From the NCBI RefSeq assembly GCF_028128765.1, contig NZ_LBJG01000091.1, positions 124,001-188,000 on the forward strand: a stretch of DNA of 64,000 nt. Direction: 5' to 3'. The position numbers and the translations under genes were made by a program. This document shows positions 28,233 through 37,915 of this stretch, piece after piece. This DNA comes from Bradyrhizobium sp. CCBAU 51627 (GTDB lineage Bacteria > Pseudomonadota > Alphaproteobacteria > Rhizobiales > Xanthobacteraceae). Position 1 is the stretch's first letter; every line of letters starts with the position of its first letter. Under the pieces are notes generated by a model. That model did not search any database. It was given only the letters and a program-made list of their open reading frames with translations, and was not told where the DNA came from.

Positions 28233-28640
28233 TCAAAACCGCTCAGGATTGTTATAGACAACCCAAACGGGAGCTTCGTATAAAGCCAACCAATCCACGG
28301 TGACTGACCGGCCGGTGGGTTCCGCTTTGCTTGATTTTTGATGATACGATTCCTCCGAGCTGAGGATCGCCGATGTACGGCCATTTGCCGCCGAAATTCT
28401 GCTTCGTTTCCATGAAATGTGCTTTATTTGAGCTCGACTCGACGAGCACCTCATCGCTGTCAAAGCGTGCCCATAGATCCCTTTCATCGAGAGCGAGCAA
28501 TTATGCGCTTATTCGAAAATGATCTTTCGGCCGATAGGATCGAAGAATGAGCCTTGCGCCTGTGGTCCAGCGCTTGCGCCCGTCAGGCCAGGATTGTCGC
28601 CCTCTTCCTTGGTAGGCTCAATTACCAAAACTCCACTCTT
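28233..28640 (-). pseudogene. Unidentified decayed cistron upstream of the hydrolase
   Basis: Three minus-strand pieces look coding but are out of frame with each other: a stretch ending PIGRKIIFE at a stop (28509), a stretch ERDLWARFDSDEVLVE...KWPYIGDPQLGG (28330-28490), and VDWLALYEAPVWVVYNNPER ending at the stop at 28233, immediately before the hydrolase start. The overlap with the hydrolase suggests a former operon partner. I do not recognise the parent family. Confidence 0.4.
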
Positions 28641-28721
28641 CTGCTAATGGAAAGCAGAATTTCGGCGACCGCCAGCCGGAATTGCGGATAATTCCACCTA
28701 AAACCAGGCTATGGTTGTTGG

Positions 28722-29432
28722 ATGACCTCGTACCTAACGCCCCGCTCCCTTGGTATCCTGCTTCTCGAGCGCGGGCTCACCCCCGGTGCTATACCGCCTG
28801 CCCCGGCGTCCGGCTCAATGCTGAATCCGACGACGTTCGATTTTCAAACCATCTCAGAAACGGTCCCGGGAGCTTGGGTTGAGAACGTCGTACGCGGCGA
28901 TGCGGCGCTTGAGCCCGCCTTCATAGCCGCCGCCCAGCGCCTGGTCGAACGAGGGGCCGTCGCGATAAGTTCGACCTGCGGCTTTTCTGTTCGGCATCAA
29001 GCGGCGGTGGCGGCTTCGGTCAACGTGCCGGTCGTGATGTCAAGCCTTCTGTTGCTGCCCACATTGCTTCGTCAATTGCCGGAGCGCGCCAAGATCGCCG
29101 TCCTGACCTATGATTCGACCTGTTGCAGCGAAGATCTGCTCGGGATCGATGATCGGGCGGAGCGGGCCAGGGTCGTGATCGGCGGCATCGAAGGGGGCAA
29201 GTTTTGGCATGACGAGCTCAAGCGCCCGGCGCCGCCGCTCGACGTCCCCGCGATCGAGGCAGATGTTGCCGCGTGTATCGCGCGTCTCCGCTCAGCCCAT
29301 CCGGAGATCGCCATAATTTTGTTCGAATGCGCGGCGTTTCCGATTGTTGCTCCGGCGATCCGCCGAATCACGAAGCTCCCAGTTTACAGCATCACAGACC
29401 TCTGCCGACTGACAATGGCATCGACGAGTTGA
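28722..29432 (+). CDS. Aspartate/glutamate racemase-family protein
   Basis: A 236-residue member of the two-cysteine Asp/Glu racemase and hydantoin racemase superfamily. The first catalytic Cys is in AISSTCGFSVRHQ (near residue 90) and the second is in IILFECAAFPIVAPAI (near residue 205). The N-terminal start LGILLLERGLTPG fits the first beta strand. These enzymes invert or isomerise small acids without a cofactor; related members are maleate isomerases and arylmalonate decarboxylases. The C-terminus is a little short. No neighbouring gene within 200 bases shares its strand apart from the distant aldolase. The substrate is unknown. Confidence 0.82.
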   Translation: MTSYLTPRSLGILLLERGLTPGAIPPAPASGSMLNPTTFDFQTISETVPGAWVENVVRGDAALEPAFIAAAQRLVERGAVAISSTCGFSVRHQAAVAASVNVPVVMSSLLLLPTLLRQLPERAKIAVLTYDSTCCSEDLLGIDDRAERARVVIGGIEGGKFWHDELKRPAPPLDVPAIEADVAACIARLRSAHPEIAIILFECAAFPIVAPAIRRITKLPVYSITDLCRLTMASTS

Positions 29433-30106
29433 TATTGTTCGGTAGCACGTGGCGCTTCGCAGGGCTTTAACTCGTGAAAGCCTCCGTCTGCGTGGTTCTT
29501 CCAACGTCAACCGTCTCCCGTAGTCTTGAAGAATTCGCGGACAATATTCGCGCTCAAGGAACGCTTATCGGAGACACCGGTAGCGCCGCCAGCACAAACA
29601 AAGTCGGCCGATGTGCTGCACAGACGCACGGATACAACTGTAATCCGGCAGTTATGTTTGGCTGAGGGGAATGTGCGGACGAAGGCGCCTATACCGTCCC
29701 GAGCGGCCTCTGGACAACTTTTATGGCTAAGATTCAGTTGCGCGGCTCGAGCGGGGCATTCGCCGAGCTCAGTCATAACGGCATATAGGGGACGCAATCA
29801 GCTGCGAGACACAATGCATGATATCTCGCTTCTCAAGAGTTCACGGTCTGCGACCTACAGTGCTGGCGGCCGTGAGGCGTGAAACGCCTGCAGGCTTTGG
29901 GCAACTATCTTGCGCCTCAAGCAAGCGCAGCAAAGGGGCCCCGCCTAGAGGACCGGAAAGATGTCCAGGAGCGCGCGCGAAAGCTGCGAATTCGTTCGCC
30001 ACGAGCGGAATATCCACGAGGGATTGGCATTCACCGGTGAAAACCTGTTTTTCGCCGTCGCTATTATAGTTCGAGATTCCTTTGCTAGCTTTGAGGAGGA
30101 GAGACC
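29433..30106. other. Gene-free stretch before the aldolase
   Basis: About 670 bases. A 63-codon plus frame at 29474-29665 and other short frames have no recognised content. The right end carries the aldolase promoter and its ribosome site GAGGAGAGA just before 30107. Confidence 0.35.
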
Positions 30107-30844
30107 ATGTTAAGCGATGCCTCTGAATGGGACATCCGCTGCGATTTGGCTGCGGCTTATCGTCTGATCGCTCACTTTGGCATGGACGACCTTATCTCCA
30201 CGCACCTGTCAGCGCGCCTACCTGGGGAGGCGCATCGTTTCCTGCTCAACCCCTACGGCATGATGTTTGACGAAATCACGGCCTCCAGTCTCGTCGTTGT
30301 CGACCCGGAGGGGCATGCGCTTCAGAAAGAGGACGAGGCTAAAGTAAACAACGCAGGCTTCACAATTCATTCCGCCGTACACATGGCTCGTCAGGATGCT
30401 CATTGCGTAATTCACACGCACACCTTGGCCGGAATGGCCGTTGCGGCTCAAGAACAAGGACTGCTGCCATTAAACCAAAAATCGATGTGCTTCTACGGTG
30501 GCATTTCTTATCACAATTATGAAGGCGTTGCGCTCGATCTCAACGAGCGTGAGCGTCTCGTCCGCGATCTTGGGGACAAAGACGTCATGATCCTAAGACA
30601 CCACGGCTTGCTTACACTTGGCCGTACCGTGTCCGAAGCCTTCCTCAACATGTACCTTTTGGAGCAATCGTGCCGGGTCCAGATCGCGGCTATGCAAGGT
30701 GGACACAAAATCGTCCTGCCGTCGGACAGAGTGGCCGCTCATACAGCGGAGCAGTTCCAACGAGAGGGCTACAATAGGAACCTTCGGCCCTGGACGGCTC
30801 TCAAGCGCCGCCTCGACCGGATCAGCCCCGATTACGCGACATAA
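30107..30844 (+). CDS. Class II aldolase/adducin-family protein
   Basis: A 245-residue zinc-dependent aldolase-fold protein. Metal ligands are the HTH in VIHTHTLAGMAVAAQ (residues about 103-105) and the later His in ILRHHGLLTLG (near 166). RFLLNPYGMMFDEITASSLV near residue 45 is the family phosphate/substrate loop. Members include fuculose-phosphate aldolase, ribulose-phosphate epimerase and, among unphosphorylated types, decarboxylases and adducin-like proteins. This wording belongs to the adducin-like group common in Bradyrhizobium, whose substrates are mostly unknown. Start ATG 30107 has a strong GAGGAGAGA ribosome site. The gene stands alone. Confidence 0.9.
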   Translation: MLSDASEWDIRCDLAAAYRLIAHFGMDDLISTHLSARLPGEAHRFLLNPYGMMFDEITASSLVVVDPEGHALQKEDEAKVNNAGFTIHSAVHMARQDAHCVIHTHTLAGMAVAAQEQGLLPLNQKSMCFYGGISYHNYEGVALDLNERERLVRDLGDKDVMILRHHGLLTLGRTVSEAFLNMYLLEQSCRVQIAAMQGGHKIVLPSDRVAAHTAEQFQREGYNRNLRPWTALKRRLDRISPDYAT

Positions 30845-31230
30845 AAATAGAGGCCGGTGTATAGCAAGGGCCGTCCATCAGCGTCCAACTGTATCTGATC
30901 GCCGAGCGATATATCCCGGCTCGCGGCGACTTCGAGAGGACAAGCAGCCAACTTTTCCGGCCTCTAGTCAAATGCGAGGCGACTAGTCCCTCTCTTTTAT
31001 TCAAGGTTGAAACGCCATCCGCCGGATGCCCGCCACCGCCTCTCGCGATAGAGAAGGTGTGGCGCAAGCAGGCTCAGAACCTGCTTGCTCGAGCAGTCGG
31101 CAGGCAGCTACGATGCAGACCCGGTCGAGCGCTGCATCGCCACACACCCAGCGGGTTCAAGATCTGGAGAGAGCCTAGGGTCGTTGATCTCATTTAGGAC
31201 ACCAGGCGACAGCGCAGGACGGTGGAGAGT
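30845..31230. other. Gene-free convergent region
   Basis: About 385 bases between the ends of the aldolase and the M20 gene. No convincing frame. No clean rho-independent hairpin with a T tract was found. Confidence 0.3.
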
Positions 31231-32394
31231 TCACGGAGCCAGCACCGTCTCGACGACGTTCACCCAATAGCCGATGCCATAAGGCAGCGCGTCGTCGTTG
31301 AAGTCATACGCCGGGTGGTGCAAGCCAGCTGTCGATCCGTTGCCAAGAAAGATGATTGCGCCCGGCCTTGCTTCAAGCATGTAGGCGAAATCTTCCGAGC
31401 CCATGCGCGGGCTTATCTTCTCATCGACGCAAGCCGGTCCAACCAGATTGCGTGCTGCTTTGACCGCCAGATTAGTTTCTTCCGGATGATTGATCGTGAC
31501 CGGCGCGGACCTGCAGTACTCAAATTCTACATCTGCGCCAAATCCGCGCGCTATGCCTCGCGCAGCCGCAAATATCTGCCCTTGTGCAAAGTCGCGCAAG
31601 CCGGGCACAAGCGTTCGAACACTACCCGCCAGCTCGACCTGATCCGGAATGACGTTGTAGGCCTGAGCCGCGTTGAGTTTGGTGACGGATATCACGAGCG
31701 CCTCCATCGGGTTTGTATTCCGAGAAACCAGGGTTTGCAGGCCGACGATGATCTGCGCGGCGATGACTACCGGATCAATGGCCTCATGAGGCTTGGCGGC
31801 ATGGCCGCCCCTCCCCTTCACGATGAGGTCGAACTCGTCGAGAGCGGCCATGATCGGACCTGGGCAGATGCCGAACTTGCCGACTTCGATTCCCGGCACA
31901 TTGTGCAGGCCGAACACCTTGGATATTGAGAAACGATCCATGATTCCTGCCTGGACCATCCTTTGGCCGCCCACTCCACTCTCTTCAGCGGGCTGGAAGA
32001 TCAAGGCGACCGATCCCTTGAAACGCCGAGTCGTCGCGAGGTATTTCGCGGCGCCTAGTAGCATGGCCATGTGACCATCATGCCCACAGGCATGCATCTT
32101 TCCCGATACTTTCGAGGACCAGAGCTTCTCGGACTGTTCTCGTATCGGCAGCGCGTCCATATCCGCGCGCAGTGCGATTTTCGGCCCGTTTCCACATTTG
32201 CCGTCAATTAAGGCGACGATACCAGTTTCAGCTATCCCCGTTTCGATATGATCAACGCCGAAAGAAGCGAGCTTCTCGGCTACAAATCTAGCAGTGTTGT
32301 AAAGACGATATTCCAGCTCGGGATTCTCATGAAGATGGTGGCGCCAAGCAGTTGCCTCCGCCAGCAAATGTTGAAACGCTTCGATGCCATTCAT
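31231..32394 (-). CDS. M20-family amidohydrolase (hippurate/N-acyl-amino-acid hydrolase type)
   Basis: A 387-residue metal-dependent amidohydrolase. Metal and active-site motifs: GPKIALRADMDALPI, MHACGHDGHMAMLLG (His and Asp), FQPAEESGVGGQRMV (catalytic Glu pair), FGLHNVPG, and the final ligand in GLHHPAYDFND. A lid dimerisation domain (about residues 185-295) begins after GRGGHAAKPHEAIDP. Members remove acyl groups from amino acids or cleave conjugates such as indole-acetyl amino acids. Its ATG overlaps the stop of the upstream M24 gene (ATGA), so the two are translationally coupled and probably work on the same substrate in sequence, like the hydrolase/deacetylase pair of ectoine breakdown. 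Confidence 0.93.
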   Translation of the reverse strand: MNGIEAFQHLLAEATAWRHHLHENPELEYRLYNTARFVAEKLASFGVDHIETGIAETGIVALIDGKCGNGPKIALRADMDALPIREQSEKLWSSKVSGKMHACGHDGHMAMLLGAAKYLATTRRFKGSVALIFQPAEESGVGGQRMVQAGIMDRFSISKVFGLHNVPGIEVGKFGICPGPIMAALDEFDLIVKGRGGHAAKPHEAIDPVVIAAQIIVGLQTLVSRNTNPMEALVISVTKLNAAQAYNVIPDQVELAGSVRTLVPGLRDFAQGQIFAAARGIARGFGADVEFEYCRSAPVTINHPEETNLAVKAARNLVGPACVDEKISPRMGSEDFAYMLEARPGAIIFLGNGSTAGLHHPAYDFNDDALPYGIGYWVNVVETVLAP

Positions 32395-33566
32395 GTGGAG
32401 CCCACAGCATGAAATAGGTTGTGATCTGTACGGCTGAGCACTTCCGCGCCAGAGTCTGTGACGACCACATGCTCGCTGCAGCCAAACAGATGACCGTTTT
32501 CCCCAAACAGAATAATGGGAAGATGAAAGGTCATTCCCGCCTGTAAAATCTCCTCTGCGGCAGGCTCCAGACTGAGGTTCCCTCGTTCTGTCCAGTGGAT
32601 GCCACTTTGGTACCCGGTACGATGGCGAAAGGCGCGCGGGCGTCCAGATTGCTCAATCACCTTGCGCGCGGCGGCGTCCACGGTCTTCGCACTTACCCCA
32701 GGCTTAATCGCGCCAATGGCCGCTTCGAGTGCTTCAACCGAAAGAGCGTGCAACGATTCGGCCTCACGATGCCGACCAAGCACCGCGCTGCGGACCAGCC
32801 CTGCGGCATAGCCGTGCTTGACGCCGCCGATCTCAATCATGGCGGGTTCATTGTTTCGGAGTGCGTGTGGGGTCGGGACGCCGTGCGGCATCTTCGTCCG
32901 ATCACCGAACACGAGAGTAACGGATCGCCATATTTCGCCGCCTGCTTTGCTGACTTCTCCAACTATGGCTGCGTACGTTTCTGTTTCGCTCACGCCTTCG
33001 CGAACCGAGTTCCGAAACACGCGCACTGCGAGATCAGTTATCGCCATTGCTTGACGCATCACATCGAGCTCAAGCGGGCTCTTGACTGCCGCGACTGACG
33101 CAACCAAATGGGAGCCGTCGGCGACTTTCATGCGGGGACACAGTCCTTGCACTGCACGCACATCGGCCGGTGCCAGATTCCAACATCCGAGTTCGAAACC
33201 TACTCTCTGGTCCTGCAGCCGATGCCGGCGAAGAACCTCAGCACAGGTCTTGGCAACATCGCCGGGGTGTCTATAACAAACGACCTCATCGACGCATCCT
33301 TCGGCGCGGACAGCCTCGGCATCGTACTCTCTTACAACGAGAACCGGCGCATATCCCGGTGCTAGAATCAACGGAAACGGAGCGAAGTACCCACCAAATC
33401 CATGATAGCCGGTGAGATATCTGAGGTGGCCGATAGCGGTAACCACAATTGCATCAAGTTTGGCATGCTCGACCGCTTCAAGCACCTTCTGCTGTCGATA
33501 ATCGTACTCCGACTTTGGGAATGGAGGCCCCGCCCAAGGGATTTCCGAACCTGTCGCTGTGAGCAT
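32391..33566 (-). CDS. M24-family protein, creatinase/ectoine-hydrolase-like
   Basis: A 391-residue pita-bread protein with a creatinase_N half (TAIGHLRYLTGYHGFGGYF) and an M24 half. As in the copy at 23 kb, the peptidase metal ligands are missing: the segment reads MIEIGGVKHGYAAGLVRSA where metallopeptidases have D-x-G...D. It has HRTGYQSGIHWTERGNLSL near the end. So a metal-free C-N hydrolase (creatinase, DoeA/EutD) is the best guess. ATG 33566 has GGAG seven bases upstream; ATG 33578 is the alternative. It is the first gene of a two-gene unit with the M20 amidohydrolase. The pair suggests ring or amide opening followed by deacylation. Confidence 0.88.
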   Translation of the reverse strand: MLTATGSEIPWAGPPFPKSEYDYRQQKVLEAVEHAKLDAIVVTAIGHLRYLTGYHGFGGYFAPFPLILAPGYAPVLVVREYDAEAVRAEGCVDEVVCYRHPGDVAKTCAEVLRRHRLQDQRVGFELGCWNLAPADVRAVQGLCPRMKVADGSHLVASVAAVKSPLELDVMRQAMAITDLAVRVFRNSVREGVSETETYAAIVGEVSKAGGEIWRSVTLVFGDRTKMPHGVPTPHALRNNEPAMIEIGGVKHGYAAGLVRSAVLGRHREAESLHALSVEALEAAIGAIKPGVSAKTVDAAARKVIEQSGRPRAFRHRTGYQSGIHWTERGNLSLEPAAEEILQAGMTFHLPIILFGENGHLFGCSEHVVVTDSGAEVLSRTDHNLFHAVGST

Positions 33567-34255
33567 AGAAATCTCCATCTTCAGCCATACTGCGCCTGCC
33601 CTTTTCCTCTCTCGGGCGCCTTCTCGTCAAAACTCTGCGATTGGATAGACCCCGGTCTGATTCGTGCCCGGCGGCTACAGCCCTCCGCAGCAAACACTGA
33701 AGCGCCCCGAGACCGACGTAACAACTGCCGGGTTTAGTAGCTTCAGAGCTGACGAGCCAAGCATTCGGGCGACAGTCAGCCTAGCGAGGATCATGTCCCG
33801 GCCAAGCACCTGGACCAATGACGACAAGGTAGCGAAGGTCAGTCTTTACGACGTCTCAAACCGAAAAGCCTTGTGAAGCACTTCAACCGAACCAGTGCGC
33901 GGCCTGAGTTGGCGCGATGAACACTGCGGTTTGTACCGGGCCTCCGCGACGATGGTGCAATGCGCAGGCGCATGGTCGGGCATTGCCCTGCCGAAAGTGG
34001 ATTGGCCAACGGCACGGCGAATGTGTTTATGGATGGAATAGGTCCTATCACCGCAGACTTCATAGCAGAATGAAAGATCCTGAGTGTCGGGAAGACCGTA
34101 CCGACAGTCGCCTGGCAATCGAGACGATGTGATTTTCACAGGCGTCCAAATGGTCGTTGAGCCACTCCTTTGTTCTCGGGAAGGCACGTTAGTAAGCAGC
34201 ATGGACGGGCCACTTGTCGCTCGCTCAAGCCAGGCTCTCCCCGCACTGCGCAAGC
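33567..34255. other. Gene-free stretch, possibly decayed coding DNA
   Basis: About 690 bases. A minus-strand frame continues from inside tesB to 33846 with some amino-acid-like patterns (PAHCTIVAEARYKPQ) that faintly recall RidA proteins, but there are not enough conserved positions to name it. The right-hand part follows the tesB stop. The left end carries the promoter of the M24-M20 unit. Confidence 0.35.
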
Positions 34256-35116
34256 TCAGCGTCGCTCGCGCACCGAGCCCTCCTGGGCGACCGAAGCCAC
34301 CAGCGTGCCGTCGCGCGCAAAGATCAGCCCACGAGCGAGGCCACGTCCGCTCTGCGCGCTGGGCGATTCCTTGGCATAGAGCAGCCAATCATCGGCACGG
34401 AAAGGACGATGAAACCACATCGCGTGGTCAAGACTTCCGGACAAAATGCGTTCATCGAACAGCGTACGCCCATAGCGTGCCATTACGGCATCCAGCAGCG
34501 ACAAATCCGAGGCATAGGCCAGTGCGCAAATGTGCAGCGCCGGATCATCGGGCAGCTTTGTCGCGGCCTTCATCCACATATGAACTCTTCCGTCCTCGGT
34601 CTTCTGGCCAACATACCGGCCGATCTCGACGGGACGAAGCTCGACCGGGCGATCAGGTTCATAGTAGCGGTGAACAATTTCCGGTAGATCCGGATATAGT
34701 GAGTGCTTCGACAACTCTTCGGCTGCGAAATGCTCCGGCCCTGGCACCTCCGGCATTTTATCCTGGTGTTCGAACGCGCCTTTCTCACCCTTATGAAACG
34801 AGACCATGACCGAAACGATCGTGCTACCGCGCTGCATCGCCGTGACGCGCCGGGTCGAATAACTTTTACCGTCGCGTAGGCGCTCGACCTTGTAGATCAA
34901 GGGTACCTGAGGATCGCCGGTGTGGATGAAGTAGCAATGTAGTGAATGCGGCAGTCCTGCTTTGACTGTGCGACACGCTGCAAACATCGCTTGTCCGATC
35001 ATTAGGCCGCCGAATACCCGTTGCTCGCCTGCGTTCGGACTGTTGCCGCGAAATAGGTCGATCCCGACGGGATCGAGGTCGATAATGGCTGCAAGGTCGA
35101 TCCGACTTTTTTGCAT
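34256..35116 (-). CDS. tesB: Acyl-CoA thioesterase II
   Basis: A 286-residue double-hotdog thioesterase that releases free acids from acyl-CoA. Visible TesB marks: VFGGLMIGQAMFAACRTV near residue 35, YSTRRVTAMQRGSTIVSVMV in the first hotdog, and ILSGSLDHAMWFHRPFRADD containing the conserved catalytic Asp near residue 235, then ARGLIFARDGTLVASVAQEG at the end. Length is the family norm. Start ATG 35116. The MaoC-type hydratase lies 720 bases upstream on the same strand, both fitting acyl-CoA turnover. It could recycle CoA when the catabolic enzymes in this region overload the pool. Confidence 0.92.
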   Translation of the reverse strand: MQKSRIDLAAIIDLDPVGIDLFRGNSPNAGEQRVFGGLMIGQAMFAACRTVKAGLPHSLHCYFIHTGDPQVPLIYKVERLRDGKSYSTRRVTAMQRGSTIVSVMVSFHKGEKGAFEHQDKMPEVPGPEHFAAEELSKHSLYPDLPEIVHRYYEPDRPVELRPVEIGRYVGQKTEDGRVHMWMKAATKLPDDPALHICALAYASDLSLLDAVMARYGRTLFDERILSGSLDHAMWFHRPFRADDWLLYAKESPSAQSGRGLARGLIFARDGTLVASVAQEGSVRERR

Positions 35117-35836
35117 TCAAGAGGCTCTTAGCTTGTTCAGTGTCACCGCTGGAGTGGTGCGATCATGGGCCCCAGCGTCGTGAGGCTCCGAAAGATGAGA
35201 CATCCTCGTACCGAAAAGCCGCGTTTGAGGTCCGGTGTTGGAACTGCTTCTCCGCGCAGCACTCCATACGTGCGACAGCTTACCCCGCCCAGCTTTCGAT
35301 AGGCTCAGCGCCTGTGACGGTCGTTCAAGTCTAAAGCAATCGGCATGCCGCCCCGCGCATCAGCTGATCTAGCAAAGAATGAGGAGCTTCTTGTGCCGTC
35401 GATACTGGTCCACTGTCAGCGATTGGTTCCGGACCTGTCGTGAACCAAACAGCTGGGATACGATTGGTGTATGTTAGATACGACGTGACAGCTATTCGAG
35501 CTGCTTCCTAGAGTGGCAGGTCCGCTGCGGCTCAAGGGATGCTTCACCGCGGATGACATAGGCGGTACGCTGAATACGACCATCTCGCCAGCTGAACGAT
35601 TCAAACTGAAGGCGAGCAGGCCTTGCAGCACGGATCGCATATTGTCGCCCACCCGCGCGATGAGCCGAAATGGCCTCCCTTGAGGGCCGCAGTTGAAGTG
35701 CTCCGAACGCCTCAGGTTCGTTGCGCGGCCCTTCTATGCAGACGTTGCCGCGGACCTTTCATGCATGTCGAAGAACCGCTAAAAGAGCGCGACACATTCG
35801 CAGCCGAATAGGTACAAGGAACGATCCAAACCCCGC
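35117..35836. other. Gene-free stretch
   Basis: About 720 bases upstream of tesB. Only short frames without ribosome sites. It should include the tesB promoter. No repeats or transposase remnants recognised. Confidence 0.3.
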
Positions 35837-36697
35837 TCAGTGTAGCACCGTCTGCCCATTCTTGACGACCGTAACCCGACGCTCTTTCACACAAGCTTCG
35901 AATGAGATCGAATTACCGTCCTTCCAAAGATTGACGGTAACAACTTCTCCCGGGAACACGGGCGCCGAAAAGCGGGCGCGATGACGACGAAAGGCAAACG
36001 GATCGTAGTCGGCATAGCTCTGCAGGACGGCTCTGCAGGTCAGCCCATACGTGCACATTCCATGCAGAATGGGCCTTGGAAAACCGGCTCGACAGGCGAA
36101 CTCCGGATCACTGTGCAAAGGATTTCGGTCGCCAGAAAGACGATAGATCAGGGCTTGGTCAGGTCGGGTCGGGATATCGAGTGATCTATCTGGTGCTCGG
36201 CGGGGCACTTGGTGCGGCTCGGGCATCCCCTCCGATGGCCCGCCAAAGCCGCCGTCACCTCTCGCGAAGGTCGACGAAAGGATTGTGACGATCTTGTCGC
36301 CGCCCTCATCTCTGACCACCACCTCGTTCTGAATGATCGCGCCTTTCTCCTTACCCTTGTCATAAATTCCTCTCACACGGGCGTCGGCCGTCACGTTCGC
36401 CGCGACGGGCATCGGCTTGTGAAACGTAAGGTCACGTTCGCCGTCAACAACCATGACGCGATTGAGGTCAATGGCTCCCGGGCGTGCGCCCCAAACGCAC
36501 ACGGAAGCAAACGTCGGGATCACCTTTAATGGCTTCGACGTTGCAAACGCCTCGTTGACAAATTGTAGCTCCTCCTCCTTAAGGGGATTTGAGCCCATGC
36601 CCACTCCAAGCGCATAGAGCATTACCTCCCTGTCAGTCCAGGAATAGCGAGCTCCACAAGTCCTCAGGTTTAGTGCAGCGGGATAGTCGAGGGGCAT
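35837..36697 (-). CDS. MaoC-like (R)-specific enoyl-CoA hydratase, double hotdog
   Basis: A 286-residue hydratase-2 type protein. The C-terminal hotdog has the catalytic motif YRLSGDRNPLHSDPEFA (Asp and His, near residue 195) and GFPRPILHGMCTYGL. The N-terminal hotdog (YSWTDREVMLYALGVGMG, PTFASVCVWGA) is a degenerate repeat that shapes the substrate tunnel, as in the hydratase part of peroxisomal MFE-2. It hydrates trans-2-enoyl-CoA to (R)-3-hydroxyacyl-CoA. Start ATG 36697 has GAAAGG eight bases before it and opens directly with the conserved MPLDYPAA; the frame extends to 36781. KamA lies just upstream on the same strand (123 bases). Confidence 0.92.
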   Translation of the reverse strand: MPLDYPAALNLRTCGARYSWTDREVMLYALGVGMGSNPLKEEELQFVNEAFATSKPLKVIPTFASVCVWGARPGAIDLNRVMVVDGERDLTFHKPMPVAANVTADARVRGIYDKGKEKGAIIQNEVVVRDEGGDKIVTILSSTFARGDGGFGGPSEGMPEPHQVPRRAPDRSLDIPTRPDQALIYRLSGDRNPLHSDPEFACRAGFPRPILHGMCTYGLTCRAVLQSYADYDPFAFRRHRARFSAPVFPGEVVTVNLWKDGNSISFEACVKERRVTVVKNGQTVLH

Positions 36698-36820
36698 CCG
36701 AGCCTTTCTACAGTTGAGACCAGGGCGCGCCGGCGGCGGCTCAACTTGAATGCGCTTCGTGGGGCGGCGGGCGTACCGCACTCGCTCCGAGCCCGTGGGC
36801 TGGAGCGCGTGCGGTAGATT

Positions 36821-37915
36821 TCATTGTTCGGGCAGATCATCAAGCCAGCAGGCTGTCGCGACGTGCGGTCGGGAAAAGATCTTCCCGATCGTCTCGGCAA
36901 CTTTATTCTGGTGGTAGCGCATATACACCCGGCCATCCTGGCCTAAGTCCAGAATCTCTATTTTTCCTGTGTAATGGGACATGATGTATTTAAATGTCTT
37001 CTCGATCCCGCTCAGACGTTGGTTGATGCCGCGCACAACCTCTAGTCCTTGGCCCAGTGGGACTTGGAAGTGCGATGCACCCTTCACCGGCCTCGCCTGA
37101 AATAAGTAGTAAGGTCGCACTCCGATTTCGTGGCATTTGGCAAAGGTCGCGGCCAATATCTCGGGATCGTCGTTGACTTTGGCGAGAAGCACGGTCTGAT
37201 TAAGGAATTGCACGCCCTGTGCTCGCAAGGCGCGAATTTTGTGCTCCGCGTCCCTTGAGATCTCACCGACGTGATCGAAATGCGCGACGATGATTGGGGT
37301 TTTACCCGCCTTGTGGATACGCTGGAATAAGGCCGGTAGAGCGGAATCCGCAAACCGCCTTGGCTCATAGGCCAGCATTTTTGTGCCAAATCTGATGGAA
37401 TTCAAATGCTCTATCGGCAGCAGGTGGTCAAGGATCTTGTTCAGTTTGGCGGTGCTGAGCACGAACGGGTCACCTCCGGAAAGAAGTACGTTCGTCATCT
37501 CAGAATGGCGCGCAATATATTGCGCGGCCTGATCGATATCCGGTGCGATTTCATCCGAAACCTTGCCCACAATGCGCTTGCGAAAACAGTAACGGCAATA
37601 TGAGCCGCAACGTTCCGTCACCAGCAATAAGCCGGTCTGGGCGTACTTGTGCTGGAGCCCCGGCACGACCGTGTTGTCGTGCTCGCCGCTCGTATCCAAA
37701 GTGCCCGGACTCTCGAACTCGTCGACAGAGGGCTCGACAACGTACTTCAGCTGATCGTAGTAACCGCTTTTGATAATTTGTTCGCGATAAAACTTTGTGA
37801 CATGATAAGGCGTGATGTTGTTGACCTGCAGTTCATTCTCACTAACCACGCGCGTTTCTTCAATTAACTTCAACACGTGTGCTCTGCAATCCAGCGGATT
37901 TCTTGTGGTTTCCAT
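36821..37915 (-). CDS. kamA: KamA-family radical SAM aminomutase (lysine 2,3-aminomutase-like)
   Basis: A 364-residue radical SAM/PLP protein. The cluster motif is Cys103, Cys107 and Cys110 (ERCGSYCRYCFRKR), with SAM-binding SGGDP at 146-150. The PLP lysine is probably Lys318 in SHYTGKIEIL, in place of the glycine-rich PGGGGK of classical enzymes. It is about 50 residues shorter than clostridial KamA and lacks the C-terminal zinc-binding tail. Members shift an alpha-amino group to the beta carbon of lysine or a related amino acid; beta-lysine goes into fermentation, osmolytes or antibiotics. Start ATG 37915 has GAGGTG ahead. The substrate may not be lysine. The hydratase downstream may be co-transcribed. 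Confidence 0.88.
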   Translation of the reverse strand: METTRNPLDCRAHVLKLIEETRVVSENELQVNNITPYHVTKFYREQIIKSGYYDQLKYVVEPSVDEFESPGTLDTSGEHDNTVVPGLQHKYAQTGLLLVTERCGSYCRYCFRKRIVGKVSDEIAPDIDQAAQYIARHSEMTNVLLSGGDPFVLSTAKLNKILDHLLPIEHLNSIRFGTKMLAYEPRRFADSALPALFQRIHKAGKTPIIVAHFDHVGEISRDAEHKIRALRAQGVQFLNQTVLLAKVNDDPEILAATFAKCHEIGVRPYYLFQARPVKGASHFQVPLGQGLEVVRGINQRLSGIEKTFKYIMSHYTGKIEILDLGQDGRVYMRYHQNKVAETIGKIFSRPHVATACWLDDLPEQ

